This document shows positions 25,415 to 34,758 of a stretch of DNA of 64,000 nt, piece after piece. The DNA is from Eupransor demetentiae (lineage in GTDB: Bacteria > Bacillota > Bacilli > Lactobacillales > Lactobacillaceae): positions 372,001 to 436,000 of the forward strand of contig NZ_CAWVOH010000001.1 of assembly GCF_963930865.1 (NCBI RefSeq). Reading direction: 5' to 3'. How positions within the stretch are numbered: position 1 is the stretch's first letter; each line of letters begins with the position of its first letter. The position numbers and the translations under genes were made by a program. The notes beneath the pieces were generated by a model. That model did no database searches. It was not told the origin of the DNA and saw nothing but the letters and a program-made list of their open reading frames with translations.

Positions 25415-26608
25415 ATGCAAAGCATTCAGCTTAAGAAAAATGAACAAATTATTCAGCAACTAGAAGCAAAGTTTGATCAATACGAAGAGGGCTTTTATTT
25501 TGCCAGTTCGGATAATCGAACGGTGCTCTATGCCTTTGAAGCCACCCAAAGCTGGCATAATTGGCCGACCGATTTTGACTCGGCGGAGCTGATTGTTGGT
25601 GGGCAAGCCTTCCAAAACTTCACTGGAAATGACACGGTAATGTCATCATTTTGGTTTGCGCCACGAATTTGGGCTGAATTTAAGGCCGAGACGATATCCT
25701 TGCACGTTCCTGAAGAATTTGATTGGCAAGAATGGTTAAGCAACGTTTCGACCACAGTCGAAAAAAGTGCAAATTCCATTGTGGCAGTTGACGATGAATC
25801 CGACTGGATTAAGCGAGTCGAAGTTCTAATTCAAAAACTAAATCATGATCAAAACCTAGATAAGGTTGTTTTTGGCCGACAGCGGCAAATTGTTTTGTCA
25901 AAGCCACTGGAATCAAGTTCTTTGTGGCAGCCATTGTCAGCTTACACATCCAATTACAGGATTGTTTTAAAGAATAAACAGCGTTATTTTGTCTCGGTTA
26001 CACCGGAACGGCTTTTAAAGGTTGATCTGACTGGTAAGCTTTATACGGCTTCCTTAGCCGGAACCGCACCACGGGGAGAAGATGAAGCTGAAGATGCTAA
26101 GCTCGGGTCCGAACTCATGCACAGCCGCAAAAACCGGCTGGAACAGGATTATGTCACGCGCACGATTCGAAAAGCCCTGGGTCCTTACGTCAAGGACTTA
26201 ACGGTGCCCTTTGTACCGAAATTATTAAAGAATCGCCGGGTTCAACATCTTTATTCACCGATTACCGCACAACTTCTTGAGGGACAAAATCCTTTGAAGG
26301 TTTTGCAAAAGCTGCATCCTACACCAGCTCTAGGTGGGATTCCCCGTCAGGAAGCACTCGATTACATCAGCGAAAATGAATGCTATCCGCGCGGCCTTTT
26401 TGCGGGTCCAATCGGTTATCTTAAGTCGGATCAAGCGGGAGAATTTGCGGTTGGCATTCGCTCCATGATGGTTGCGGATAATCGGGTTCGTTTGTTCGCA
26501 GGCGCTGGAATTTTGGCTGCTTCACAAGCAGAAGCTGAATATGCTGAAACGCAAGTTAAGTTAGAAGAAATGGGTAAAATTTTGGAGGAGGCCTTGCAAA
26601 ATGACTGA
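25415..26608 (+). CDS. menF: Isochorismate synthase (menaquinone pathway)
   Basis: MenF converts chorismate to isochorismate, linking the aro operon to menaquinone. The 397-residue protein shows the chorismate-binding family blocks: LAGTAPRGEDEAED, SRKNRLEQDYVTR, HPTPALGGIPRQEAL and ENECYPRGLFAGPIGYL. The length is normal and no active-site residue appears missing. It has an SD (TGGAGA), and the end overlaps menD by 8 bases. Confidence 0.93.
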   Translation: MQSIQLKKNEQIIQQLEAKFDQYEEGFYFASSDNRTVLYAFEATQSWHNWPTDFDSAELIVGGQAFQNFTGNDTVMSSFWFAPRIWAEFKAETISLHVPEEFDWQEWLSNVSTTVEKSANSIVAVDDESDWIKRVEVLIQKLNHDQNLDKVVFGRQRQIVLSKPLESSSLWQPLSAYTSNYRIVLKNKQRYFVSVTPERLLKVDLTGKLYTASLAGTAPRGEDEAEDAKLGSELMHSRKNRLEQDYVTRTIRKALGPYVKDLTVPFVPKLLKNRRVQHLYSPITAQLLEGQNPLKVLQKLHPTPALGGIPRQEALDYISENECYPRGLFAGPIGYLKSDQAGEFAVGIRSMMVADNRVRLFAGAGILAASQAEAEYAETQVKLEEMGKILEEALQND

Positions 26609-28190
26609 TACTTTAACCCTTAATGGCCAGCATTTGATTCTGGCCCTTTATCAGCAGGGCGTTCGTCATTTGGTTTTATCGCCGGGTTCACGGAGCACGC
26701 CGCTTGCTTTGCTTTTTGCTGAATTTGAGCGACAGCACGACGACTTCAAACTTTATGTCGACGTGGATGAGCGTTCGGCGGCTTTCTTTGCCCTTGGTTT
26801 GATTAAGGGGACTGGAGAACCGGTTGCGTTGCTGGCGACTTCCGGAACGGCCATTTTGGAATATACGGCAGCGGTGGGAGAAGCCTCCTTGTCACACTTG
26901 CCCCTAATCATTCTATCCACGAATCGTCCCCAGGAACTGCGCGGCCTGGGCACTCCACAAACTTTGCCACAACAAACAGTTTTTTCAGACTACGTTAAAG
27001 AGCAGGTCGAGATTACTTTGCAAGATGGCGAAAAAGATGTCAGCGAATACATTGACTTCAAGCTTCAGACCCTTGTTCAAAGGGCCAAGAATCACCCTGT
27101 TGGCCCAGTTCAAGTTGAATTGCCTTTGAGGAAACCCTTAATGCCCGAAATGGGAACGACTTGGCCCGCTATACAGCCAATTCGTTTTTATCAAGGAGAA
27201 AATCAAGCCCCACAGCCAATTGAAATCGATTTAAAGGACAAGAAGGTTTTAATTTTGGCAGGTCCAGCTAAAGGCGGGCAGACTGACACGGATTTGCTAG
27301 CTTTTGCTCAAGAGCATGACTTGCCGATTTTGACGGACGTACTGAGTCGCCAGCGGGGCGAGGGTGCAATATACGGTTATGATGCCCTATTGAAGGCTAA
27401 AAACATTGACGATTCCTACCGGCCGGACCTCGTCTTACGCTTCGGAGCAACACCAGTTTCAGGTCGGATTTTGAATTGGCTGAAGGCTAATCACTGTGAA
27501 ATTTGGCAAATTGGTCCGGCTACTTACTGGGATCATAGTCGTCAAAGCAGTACCTTTTTTGATATGACCGATGCAGCCTTCTTAAAGGCGGTTCGCTTCA
27601 AAAAAGCTATTCAACAGCAGGACTTTAACCAGAAATGGCAAGCGCTAGCCCAGATAAAAGCTTCTAATTCTGCAGCAAAATTAGTTCAGATACTTGACGA
27701 AGCAGTTGATGAAGAGACACCGATTTTTGTTGCCAACAGTATGGCGGTTCGCGATTTTGATAATTACTTTACCGGGCGCCATAGTCGTCTCGTTTACGCC
27801 AATCGCGGTGCCAACGGCATTGATGGGGAAGTTTCCTCAGCCATGGGATTGGCCGCAGCAAGTGGAAAAAAGACGGTATTTTTTACCGGAGATTTGACTT
27901 TCTTTCACGATTTAACCGGTCTCAATCTTGCGAAGCGCTATAATTTGCCCATCGACATTATCGTAGTTAACAACAACGGGGGTAAGATTTTCAGTCATTT
28001 GCCTCAGGCCCAGGCCGTAGATTACTTTGAAGAGGTCTTCCAAACACCGCAGGACCTTGATTTTGAAAAAATAGCCGCTGCCTTCTCCTATGATTTTCAT
28101 AGGCTGGCTGCTCCCGAAGAACTAGCTGAACTATTAAACGAAGCCGCGACAAAGCCCCGTATTTTTCTTTTGGACAGTCAAGATGATTGA
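26601..28190 (+). CDS. menD: SEPHCHC synthase
   Basis: MenD is the thiamine-diphosphate enzyme that adds succinic semialdehyde (from 2-oxoglutarate) to isochorismate. The 529-residue protein carries SPGSRSTPLALL, DERSAAFFALGLIKGTG, LLATSGTA, the RELRGLGTPQ-like block PQELRGLGTPQTL, and the cofactor-binding ANRGANGIDGEVSSAMG with GDLTFFHDL and NNNGGKIF. Overlaps of 8 bases on both sides indicate tight coupling with menF and menH. Confidence 0.95.
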   Translation: MTDTLTLNGQHLILALYQQGVRHLVLSPGSRSTPLALLFAEFERQHDDFKLYVDVDERSAAFFALGLIKGTGEPVALLATSGTAILEYTAAVGEASLSHLPLIILSTNRPQELRGLGTPQTLPQQTVFSDYVKEQVEITLQDGEKDVSEYIDFKLQTLVQRAKNHPVGPVQVELPLRKPLMPEMGTTWPAIQPIRFYQGENQAPQPIEIDLKDKKVLILAGPAKGGQTDTDLLAFAQEHDLPILTDVLSRQRGEGAIYGYDALLKAKNIDDSYRPDLVLRFGATPVSGRILNWLKANHCEIWQIGPATYWDHSRQSSTFFDMTDAAFLKAVRFKKAIQQQDFNQKWQALAQIKASNSAAKLVQILDEAVDEETPIFVANSMAVRDFDNYFTGRHSRLVYANRGANGIDGEVSSAMGLAAASGKKTVFFTGDLTFFHDLTGLNLAKRYNLPIDIIVVNNNGGKIFSHLPQAQAVDYFEEVFQTPQDLDFEKIAAAFSYDFHRLAAPEELAELLNEAATKPRIFLLDSQDD

Positions 28191-29004
28191 AAAACGTATA
28201 TTAACAGTAAATGGTTATCAGTATGAATTAACTGGCTACCAGGAAAACCCCGGTCAGCAGGTTTGGTTTTGCCTACACGGCTTTATGGGCTCGGGGTCAG
28301 ATTTTAAGGCTTTGGCGCGCTATTTGCCGGGAACAGTCTGGACTTTGGATTTACCCGGCTATGGCTATCACGCGCCACAAGTATCGCGGCAGCGTTTGAC
28401 AATGGCTACTCAAATTGCCGACTTAAAAGCTATTTTCAAAGAGATGAACTGGCAGCAATTAAACTTGTTGGGTTACTCGATGGGTGGCCGGCTTGCTCTT
28501 GGCCTTAGTTTGGCACTATCCGACGGGGTTGTTCAAAAGCTCATCCTTGAATCCAGTACCGCTGGTATTCAGGAAGTAAAGGGTAGGGAGAGGCGGCAAA
28601 TTCTGGACCGCCAACGAGCCCTTAAAATCCGACAGGATTATGAGTCCTTTGTTAAAAATTGGGAGAATCTCTCACTTTTTGCTAGTCAAAAAAGGCTGAG
28701 CTCTTCCCAGCGTAGTCGGATTCGTCAGCATCGTTTAAATCAAAATCGTGAAAACATGGCACGGTCACTGGAAATGATGGGGACGGGCTTTCAAGATAAT
28801 TTTTGGCCCCGCCTAAATGAAATCACCATTCCTGTTATTCTACTTACTGGTGAACTGGATTCCAAATTTCGAGCCATTGGAGAATCGATGGTCAAGCAAC
28901 TGCCCAATGCGCATCAAGTGGTCGTGCCCAATCGCGGCCACAATATTTATTTGGAAGATCCGAAAAGCTTCTGCGAGGTCTTAAAGCGTTATGTATCAGA
29001 TTAA
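28183..29004 (+). CDS. menH: SHCHC synthase (MenH, alpha/beta hydrolase)
   Basis: MenH removes pyruvate from the MenD product. This 273-residue alpha/beta hydrolase shows the oxyanion region CLHGFMGSGSDFKAL, the nucleophile Ser in LLGYSMGGRLALGL, the catalytic Asp around LTGELDSKF and His in VPNRGHNIYLEDP. The context (between menD and menC) gives the specific function; by sequence alone it would be called a hydrolase. Confidence 0.92.
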   Translation: MIEKRILTVNGYQYELTGYQENPGQQVWFCLHGFMGSGSDFKALARYLPGTVWTLDLPGYGYHAPQVSRQRLTMATQIADLKAIFKEMNWQQLNLLGYSMGGRLALGLSLALSDGVVQKLILESSTAGIQEVKGRERRQILDRQRALKIRQDYESFVKNWENLSLFASQKRLSSSQRSRIRQHRLNQNRENMARSLEMMGTGFQDNFWPRLNEITIPVILLTGELDSKFRAIGESMVKQLPNAHQVVVPNRGHNIYLEDPKSFCEVLKRYVSD

Positions 29005-30121
29005 AAAAATACAGATTCTGCCGTTTGCCTTGCCCTTGCAGGACAGTTTCAATACGGCCCATAGTGCCATGGCGCTGCGCCAACTTAGTTTGCTCACCGT
29101 TGACTTCCTTGATCTAGACACTGGCCGCATCGTGTCCGGCTTTGGTGAAATTGAAGCACTCGAGACACCGGGATATGCGATGGAAACACAGGCAACTAGT
29201 CGTGAAATTATCGAATCCTATTTGGGACCGGCGCTGATCAAGCAAAGCTTCGCCCAGCCCAAAGACTTGGCTAATTTTTTAAGACAACTGACACCCTTTT
29301 ATTCCTTTGCTAAAGCCGGCCTTGAACTGGCTTTTTGGGATGCCGTGGGTAAATCAACCGGTCAATCACTGGTCCAGATGCTGGGTGCGCAGCTAAATGA
29401 AGTTCCAGTGGGGATTGCCATCGGCACCCAACCTTCCTTTGACGAGCAAAAGAAAAAAGTTCAAGCGGCAATAGAAGCTGGCTACCAACGGATTAAACTC
29501 AAGTTTTCTGGCAAAAATTTCAACGCTGAGCAACTAAAAAAGCTATTACATGCTTTTCCTGAACAGCACTTTTCGATTGATGCCAATGCCTCTTTCACTT
29601 GGTCACAGGCCCAGCAACTTAATTCCTTGCCCAGCAATCTACTTTTTGTGGAGCAACCTTTTGCTGCCGGGGACTTTGTTGAACATGCTCGTTTCCAAGC
29701 CACGAGTCCGAGACCAATTTCGCTGGATGAATCGATTAATAATTTGGATGACCTTAAAACCATGGCTGCTCTGCGGGCTGGCCAGGCGCTGACCCTAAAG
29801 TGGTCCAAAATTGGTGGCTTGACCGCTGCTCTGCAGGCCATTCAATACTGCCAGGCTCATCAAATTCAACCCTGGATTTCGGGCATGTTTTCATCGGATA
29901 TTGGACGAGCCGTTGATTTAGCGCTTTCGGCGACTTTGCCCAATACTTATCCGGCTGATATTTCGGCTTCCGACCGTTATTTCAAAGAAGACATTGCCGA
30001 TGAAGAATTTGTTGTTGAAGGGGGAAGCATTGCAGTACCACAAATTCCAGGCCTTGGAATTCGTCCCAATCCTACCAAAGTCGAAAAATTCCAAACAGGG
30101 GACCGCATCGAAATATTTTAG
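28991..30121 (+). CDS. menC: o-Succinylbenzoate synthase
   Basis: MenC dehydrates SHCHC to o-succinylbenzoate and belongs to the enolase superfamily. The 376-residue protein has the catalytic Lys in RIKLKFSG, metal ligands Asp in SIDANASFTW, Glu in LFVEQPFAA and Asp in ISLDESINN, and the second Lys in LKWSKIGGLTAALQ. It is last in the menFDHC cluster and overlaps menH by 14 bases. The next steps (menE, menB) are not in the window. Confidence 0.94.
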   Translation: MYQIKKIQILPFALPLQDSFNTAHSAMALRQLSLLTVDFLDLDTGRIVSGFGEIEALETPGYAMETQATSREIIESYLGPALIKQSFAQPKDLANFLRQLTPFYSFAKAGLELAFWDAVGKSTGQSLVQMLGAQLNEVPVGIAIGTQPSFDEQKKKVQAAIEAGYQRIKLKFSGKNFNAEQLKKLLHAFPEQHFSIDANASFTWSQAQQLNSLPSNLLFVEQPFAAGDFVEHARFQATSPRPISLDESINNLDDLKTMAALRAGQALTLKWSKIGGLTAALQAIQYCQAHQIQPWISGMFSSDIGRAVDLALSATLPNTYPADISASDRYFKEDIADEEFVVEGGSIAVPQIPGLGIRPNPTKVEKFQTGDRIEIF

Positions 30122-30128
30122 GCCACAA

Positions 30129-30154
30129 AAAAAGCACGCCGAAGCGTGCTTTTT
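30129..30154. terminator. Bidirectional terminator after menC
   Basis: AAAAAGCACGC pairs with GCGTGCTTTTT around CGAA, between the convergent menC and short-chain dehydrogenase genes. Confidence 0.92.
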
Positions 30155-30166
30155 GATTTGTGATAA

Positions 30167-30952
30167 TTATCCACGTCCACCTTGGAAGTTGGCGTACAAA
30201 CTCATACCACCATCGACAAACATCGTCGTACCAGTGACGTACTTTGATTGGTCAGATGCCAACCAAACCGCTGCATCCGCAACATCTTCAGGATCACCAA
30301 TCTTCAACATTGGAATCATTGATTGAGTCGTTGCGTATTGCTTTGGATCAGCAAACTTCTTAGCGTTGATAGGGGTGTTAATTGCACCAGGTGCGATGTT
30401 GTTGACACGAATGTTCTTAGGAGCATACTCCATGGCAATCGTTTCAGTGAACATCTTAACGCCACCCTTAGCAGTTGCGTATGAAGCAAAGGTAGGCCAT
30501 GGAATCTGTTGGTGAACAGATGACATGTTAATGATGTTACCGGCTTGGTTCTTTTCCAACCAGTAGTTCAAAGCAGTCTTGGCACCCAAGAAAACACCGG
30601 TCAAGTTAATGTCGATAACCTTGTTCCAGGATTCCAAAGTAATTTCGTGAGTAGGGGCTTGAGTTTCCATACCTGCGTTGTTAACCCAAATATCCATACC
30701 ACCGAAGTTCTTGATAGCGGCATCCAAAAGCTTCTTGTTGTCTTCTTCCTTAGAGATGTCGGCTTGGACGGCAACAGCTTCACCACCGTTAGCTTCGATT
30801 TCCTTAACGGCCTTATCAGCACCAGCAGCATCGCTGTTGTAGTTGATAACAACGTTCATTTGTTCCTGAGCAAAGCGAAGGGCAATTGCATTACCGATTC
30901 CCTTTGAGCCCCCAGTAATGACGGCAACTTTCTTGTTTAAATCTTTAAACAT
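30167..30952 (-). CDS. Short-chain dehydrogenase, glucose 1-dehydrogenase-like
   Basis: A 261-residue classical SDR with the NAD(P)-binding TGGSKGIGNAIA, the NNAG motif (IWVNNAGMETQAP), and catalytic Ser-Tyr-Lys in NMSSVHQQ and SYATAKGG. The sequence RINVINPGAI-like region here reads RVNNIAPGAINTPIN. The closest familiar group is glucose 1-dehydrogenase, but the substrate is not certain. The ATG at 30952 has a perfect AAGGAGG SD; the ORF extends 11 codons further without one. It is monocistronic, with AdaA upstream on the same strand. Confidence 0.87.
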   Translation of the reverse strand: MFKDLNKKVAVITGGSKGIGNAIALRFAQEQMNVVINYNSDAAGADKAVKEIEANGGEAVAVQADISKEEDNKKLLDAAIKNFGGMDIWVNNAGMETQAPTHEITLESWNKVIDINLTGVFLGAKTALNYWLEKNQAGNIINMSSVHQQIPWPTFASYATAKGGVKMFTETIAMEYAPKNIRVNNIAPGAINTPINAKKFADPKQYATTQSMIPMLKIGDPEDVADAAVWLASDQSKYVTGTTMFVDGGMSLYANFQGGRG

Positions 30953-31027
30953 AAATCGTTCCTCCTTGGAAAATTCTTGATTCATCGATTTGCCTATATA
31001 CTAGACCAATCCAAAATAGAAAGCAAA

Positions 31028-31582
31028 TTATTTTGAATTTGCTTTGCGGTATTGCGCAGCAGTTTGCCCATAATACTGCTTAAAGACAGTGTTGAAATAA
31101 GATAAGTTGGGAATCCCAACCTTCAAACCAATTAGCGCTGTGGAAGTGTTTTCCTTCTTGAGCATCTCTTTAGCGTGGTAAAGTCGAACCTTCAATAAGT
31201 AGTTCTGAGGGGACTCACCAGATTCCTGCATAAAGGCACGATGCAAAATGCCCGGGCTAATCTGGAAATGCTCACTTAATTGGTCTAGCGTAATGCGTTG
31301 ACCGTAGTGTTCGGCTAAGTAGCTTTTAATCTTGATGACCAGCTGATCGCGTCCTTCTAACAGTCCAAAGGGTTTGCAGTCAGGGCAGGGATGGAAGCCG
31401 TTCATGAGGGCTTCATCCTCGTCTTTGAAGATTTCAACATCACTTTTATTGAAATCTTTTTCATAAGTACAACTTGGCTTGCAAACTCGGCCGTCAGTAT
31501 CAACGCCATAGATGAAAGTTCCATCAGCGGCCTGGTTGGAATGGATAATTGCGTCCCAACGTTTCTTCGTTAGAGAATACAC
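31028..31582 (-). CDS. adaA: AdaA-type methylphosphotriester-DNA methyltransferase and AraC-type regulator
   Basis: The 184-residue protein combines the Ada N-terminal zinc domain with an AraC-type helix-turn-helix. The four zinc Cys occur in DGRVCKPSC and HPCPDCKP (about residues 33-70); the first of these accepts a methyl group from phosphotriesters. The DNA-binding half (about 85-180) has ITLDQLSEHFQISPGILHRAF and ends GQTAAQYRK. It senses alkylation damage and activates repair genes in relatives. It is divergent from the TPR gene, and no ada/alkA partner lies beside it. Confidence 0.88.
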   Translation of the reverse strand: MYSLTKKRWDAIIHSNQAADGTFIYGVDTDGRVCKPSCTYEKDFNKSDVEIFKDEDEALMNGFHPCPDCKPFGLLEGRDQLVIKIKSYLAEHYGQRITLDQLSEHFQISPGILHRAFMQESGESPQNYLLKVRLYHAKEMLKKENTSTALIGLKVGIPNLSYFNTVFKQYYGQTAAQYRKANSK

Positions 31583-31753
31583 GGCTAAGCCTCCTTGCGA
31601 TTACTAGAATTATCGTATGATAACTCCGTAAATTTAATTCTAGCACGAATTGGTCTATTTGAGAAATATGTGATATTCTTCGCGAGAAATTGACCCGCCC
31701 TTTAACCGCACTTTACGGTAAAATAAGGACAGTATCTAACGGAAGGAAACACC

Positions 31754-33025
31754 ATGTCTGAAGAAAATACTTCCTATGCAGAGGAAATGTTGGCGGCCAT
31801 CCATTTGGGGCAATTTGACCAGGCGGACAAGCTCTTTAAAAAAGCATTGGCCCACGATAGCGATGATTTGATTTATAGTCTGGGAGAAGAGCTCTATGCC
31901 CAGGGCTTTCTCGATCAGGCAAAAGCAGCCTACCAGCATCTTTTGGATAAGTTCCCACTTGAAGGAAGCTTAAAAGTTGCCCTGGCTGATATCGCCATTG
32001 ACGAAGGACAGACGGACCAAGCGCAAGAATATTTGGCCGACGTTGAGGAAGACTCACCAGCCTTTTTGCAGGCTTTGATGGTGAAAGCTGACTTGTATCA
32101 GTCGGAAGGATTGACAGAATCAGCCGAACACTGTTTGAATGAAGCCCACCGCCTGGCACCTGATGACGATGTGGTTGCCTTTGCCTTGGCTGAATTTAAC
32201 TTTTCAAACGGTAATTATGCGGCCGCTATCAAGCAGTATCGGGACTTACTCTTGAAGGGACAGCGCCACATTGCTCAGGTCGATATTGTCAGCCGGATTG
32301 GAAATGCTTATGCGGCTGTCGGCAATTACGACAATGCCATTGGGTATCTCGAACAAATCAAACCGGAATTACTCGATTTGAACACGAAGTTCCAGTTGGC
32401 CTTGCTCTACTTTGAAACTGATCGTACGGATGATGCCATCGACCTATTCAAGGAAGTTTTGGAACAGGACAGCCATTACACCTCCGTTTACCCACTTTTG
32501 GGCCAGGCCTACCAGCGTGAAGGTAATGACAAGGAAGCTCGACAAACTTTCCAGTTGGGCTTGTCAATGGATCAAACCAATCCCATTCTTTACCGTCTAG
32601 CCGCTCAGGCTGCCCAAAAGGACGGCGATAAAGAAGAAGCCTTGGAAGATTACCAAGCAGCCTTGAAGTTAGATGAATTGGACCCAACGAATTATGATTT
32701 GCTGGCGAAGTTCTACCTAGACCAACACGACTTTTCAGCCGTTGTCCAACTTTTGACGGAAGCTGAAGAAAATGACATACACGATGCCCACTTTGATTGG
32801 GATTTGGCCCGGGCCTACCATGCTTTGGAAAAGGAAGACTTGGCTCAAGAACGCTGGCAGGCTGCTCAGGCAGAACTGGCAGATGATGCGGCCTTTCTCT
32901 TGGATTTGGCTGACTGGCACCATGAAATGGGTCATGTTCACCAAGAAAAGGACAACTTGCAAAAGTATGTCCAGCTAGTTCCGGACGATTTTGAAGCTCA
33001 GGAACGCTTGAATGAATTGGATTAA
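31754..33025 (+). CDS. Tetratricopeptide repeat protein
   Basis: A 423-residue acidic protein built of TPR-like helical repeats over nearly its whole length, for example QAKAAYQHLLDKFPLEGSL, AAIKQYRDLLLKG and EALEDYQAALKLDELDPT. There is no signal peptide or membrane segment, so it is a cytoplasmic scaffold of unknown partner. Similar TPR proteins precede cca in related Gram-positives. A GGAAGG SD precedes the ATG, and cca follows after 20 bases. Confidence 0.88.
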   Translation: MSEENTSYAEEMLAAIHLGQFDQADKLFKKALAHDSDDLIYSLGEELYAQGFLDQAKAAYQHLLDKFPLEGSLKVALADIAIDEGQTDQAQEYLADVEEDSPAFLQALMVKADLYQSEGLTESAEHCLNEAHRLAPDDDVVAFALAEFNFSNGNYAAAIKQYRDLLLKGQRHIAQVDIVSRIGNAYAAVGNYDNAIGYLEQIKPELLDLNTKFQLALLYFETDRTDDAIDLFKEVLEQDSHYTSVYPLLGQAYQREGNDKEARQTFQLGLSMDQTNPILYRLAAQAAQKDGDKEEALEDYQAALKLDELDPTNYDLLAKFYLDQHDFSAVVQLLTEAEENDIHDAHFDWDLARAYHALEKEDLAQERWQAAQAELADDAAFLLDLADWHHEMGHVHQEKDNLQKYVQLVPDDFEAQERLNELD

Positions 33026-33045
33026 GACGCTAAAGGAGGGCAAAA

Positions 33046-34269
33046 GTGGTGAAGCTTGATCACTTTCCACCCGAGTTGGAAGAAGCTCGGCCAATTTTAA
33101 AAAAACTTGATGATGCAGGTTACGAAGCCTATTTTGTCGGCGGTTCGGTGCGGGATACCTTCTTAGGTGACCCCATCCACGATGTTGACATTGCTTCCAG
33201 TGCCTACCCGCAGGAAGTTAAAGAAGTCTTTAAAAAAACCGTGGATACCGGCATTCAACACGGCACGGTCATGGTTTTAGATCACCACATCGGCTATGAA
33301 ATTACGACCTTTCGAACGGAATCGACCTACACCGATTTTCGTCGGCCGGACAAAGTCACCTTTGTGCGTAGCCTGGAAGAAGATCTGAAGCGCCGTGATT
33401 TTACCATCAATGCCTTGGCTTTACGGCAAAATGGGGAAGTCGTGGACCTGTTCAATGGCTTAGGAGACTTAAAAGCCGCCATTGTTCGAGCCGTTGGCGA
33501 TCCGGTCCGCCGCTTTACGGAAGATGCGCTGCGCATTATGCGAGCCGTCCGTTTTGCCTCTCAACTGGATTTCACGATTGAGGAGCAGACCCAATTGGCC
33601 CTTAAAGAATTGGGTCACAATTTGGCCAAGATTGCGGTAGAACGCAATCGGGTTGAATTTGAAAAGCTTTTGCAAGGCCAGGCTGCTGCTAAAGGCTTAA
33701 GCTTGACCTTTGAGGCCAATCTTTTACCTTATCTACCCGGTAAAATGGATGAATGGCCAGCTGCTAATTGGCAAAAGATTCAAGCAGAGTTGGATGGTGG
33801 TCGGGCTAAAACTGAAATGGCGGCCTGGGGTATTCTAACCATTCTTTCACCAATGGCTGACAATGAAATTGAACCATTCCTGCGCCAGTGGAAGCATTCC
33901 AAGCAAATTATGCAGACCTTAGCGGCAATTGCGCCCGTTTTGCGTCAGCACGCAGCCTTGAATAAGTGGAACCTTTATCGTTTATATGCTTACAAAGAAG
34001 ATTTGTTGGCCTTAACCGATTTGATTTACGGTTCGGATTCGGACTTTAAAAAGCAAATGTTGACGATATTTGCAGAACTCAGTATCCATGACCGTTCTGA
34101 GATTGCTTTGAACGGTGGTGATTTGATTAAGGCGGGTCTGGCAAAACCAGGTCCCGCCTTGGGTGAATTGATTCATCAAATTGAATTGGCCGTGGTTAAT
34201 GACCAAGTTGGCAATGATGCGGATGCCATCAAGAATTGGATTCAGGAGGGACATCATGCAAACGATTAA
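33046..34269 (+). CDS. cca: CCA-adding tRNA nucleotidyltransferase
   Basis: It adds or repairs the 3' CCA of tRNAs. This 407-residue class II enzyme shows GYEAYFVGGSVRDTFLG, the catalytic pair DVDIA, RRDFTINALAL and the nucleotide-selecting region RFTEDALRIMRAVRFASQL with EKNRVE-type VERNRVEFEKLL. Two adjacent GTG codons (33046, 33049) could be the start, both served by the AAAGGAGGG SD; I keep the first. It overlaps dfrA by 14 bases. Confidence 0.94.
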   Translation: MVKLDHFPPELEEARPILKKLDDAGYEAYFVGGSVRDTFLGDPIHDVDIASSAYPQEVKEVFKKTVDTGIQHGTVMVLDHHIGYEITTFRTESTYTDFRRPDKVTFVRSLEEDLKRRDFTINALALRQNGEVVDLFNGLGDLKAAIVRAVGDPVRRFTEDALRIMRAVRFASQLDFTIEEQTQLALKELGHNLAKIAVERNRVEFEKLLQGQAAAKGLSLTFEANLLPYLPGKMDEWPAANWQKIQAELDGGRAKTEMAAWGILTILSPMADNEIEPFLRQWKHSKQIMQTLAAIAPVLRQHAALNKWNLYRLYAYKEDLLALTDLIYGSDSDFKKQMLTIFAELSIHDRSEIALNGGDLIKAGLAKPGPALGELIHQIELAVVNDQVGNDADAIKNWIQEGHHAND

Positions 34270-34750
34270 AATGGTTTGGGCCGAAGATGACCAACATGCA
34301 ATTGGTCGTGACGGTCAGCTTCCCTGGCACATTAAGGCCGACTTAGCGCTTTTTAAAAAAGAAACGGTTGGTTCCATCATGATTATGGGACGGTCAACTT
34401 GGGAAAGCATTGGGCGTCCCTTGCCCAATCGGCAAAGTGTTGTTTTAACCCGACAAAAGGACTTTAAAACCGGATTTGACCAGGTTAAAATTTTTCATTC
34501 GATGCCGGAAGTGCTAGCCTATATAAAAGGACAACAGGATATGCCCATCACGATTGCCGGTGGGGCTGCAATTTATCGTGCCTTTATGCCTTATGCAACC
34601 GATTTGGTGGTGACCAAGGTTGCTGGCCAACACGATGGGGATACCTTCGTTGATCCGATTAACACCAATGATTTCAAATTAATTAGTCGTCAAGCCCAAG
34701 TTGAGGGTGAGTATCATTATCAAATCGAGCGTTACACGCGAGTAAAGTGA
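34256..34750 (+). CDS. dfrA: Dihydrofolate reductase
   Basis: It reduces dihydrofolate with NADPH. The 164-residue protein has AIGRDGQLPWHIKADLALFK with the catalytic acidic residue, IMIMGRSTWESIGRPLPNR, VVLTRQKDF and ITIAGGAAIYRAFM. The ATG at 34256 has an AGGAGGG SD; the earlier in-frame start lies inside cca and adds non-homologous residues. It is part of a long co-directional housekeeping cluster. Confidence 0.95.
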   Translation: MQTIKMVWAEDDQHAIGRDGQLPWHIKADLALFKKETVGSIMIMGRSTWESIGRPLPNRQSVVLTRQKDFKTGFDQVKIFHSMPEVLAYIKGQQDMPITIAGGAAIYRAFMPYATDLVVTKVAGQHDGDTFVDPINTNDFKLISRQAQVEGEYHYQIERYTRVK

Positions 34751-34758
34751 GGAAGAAA

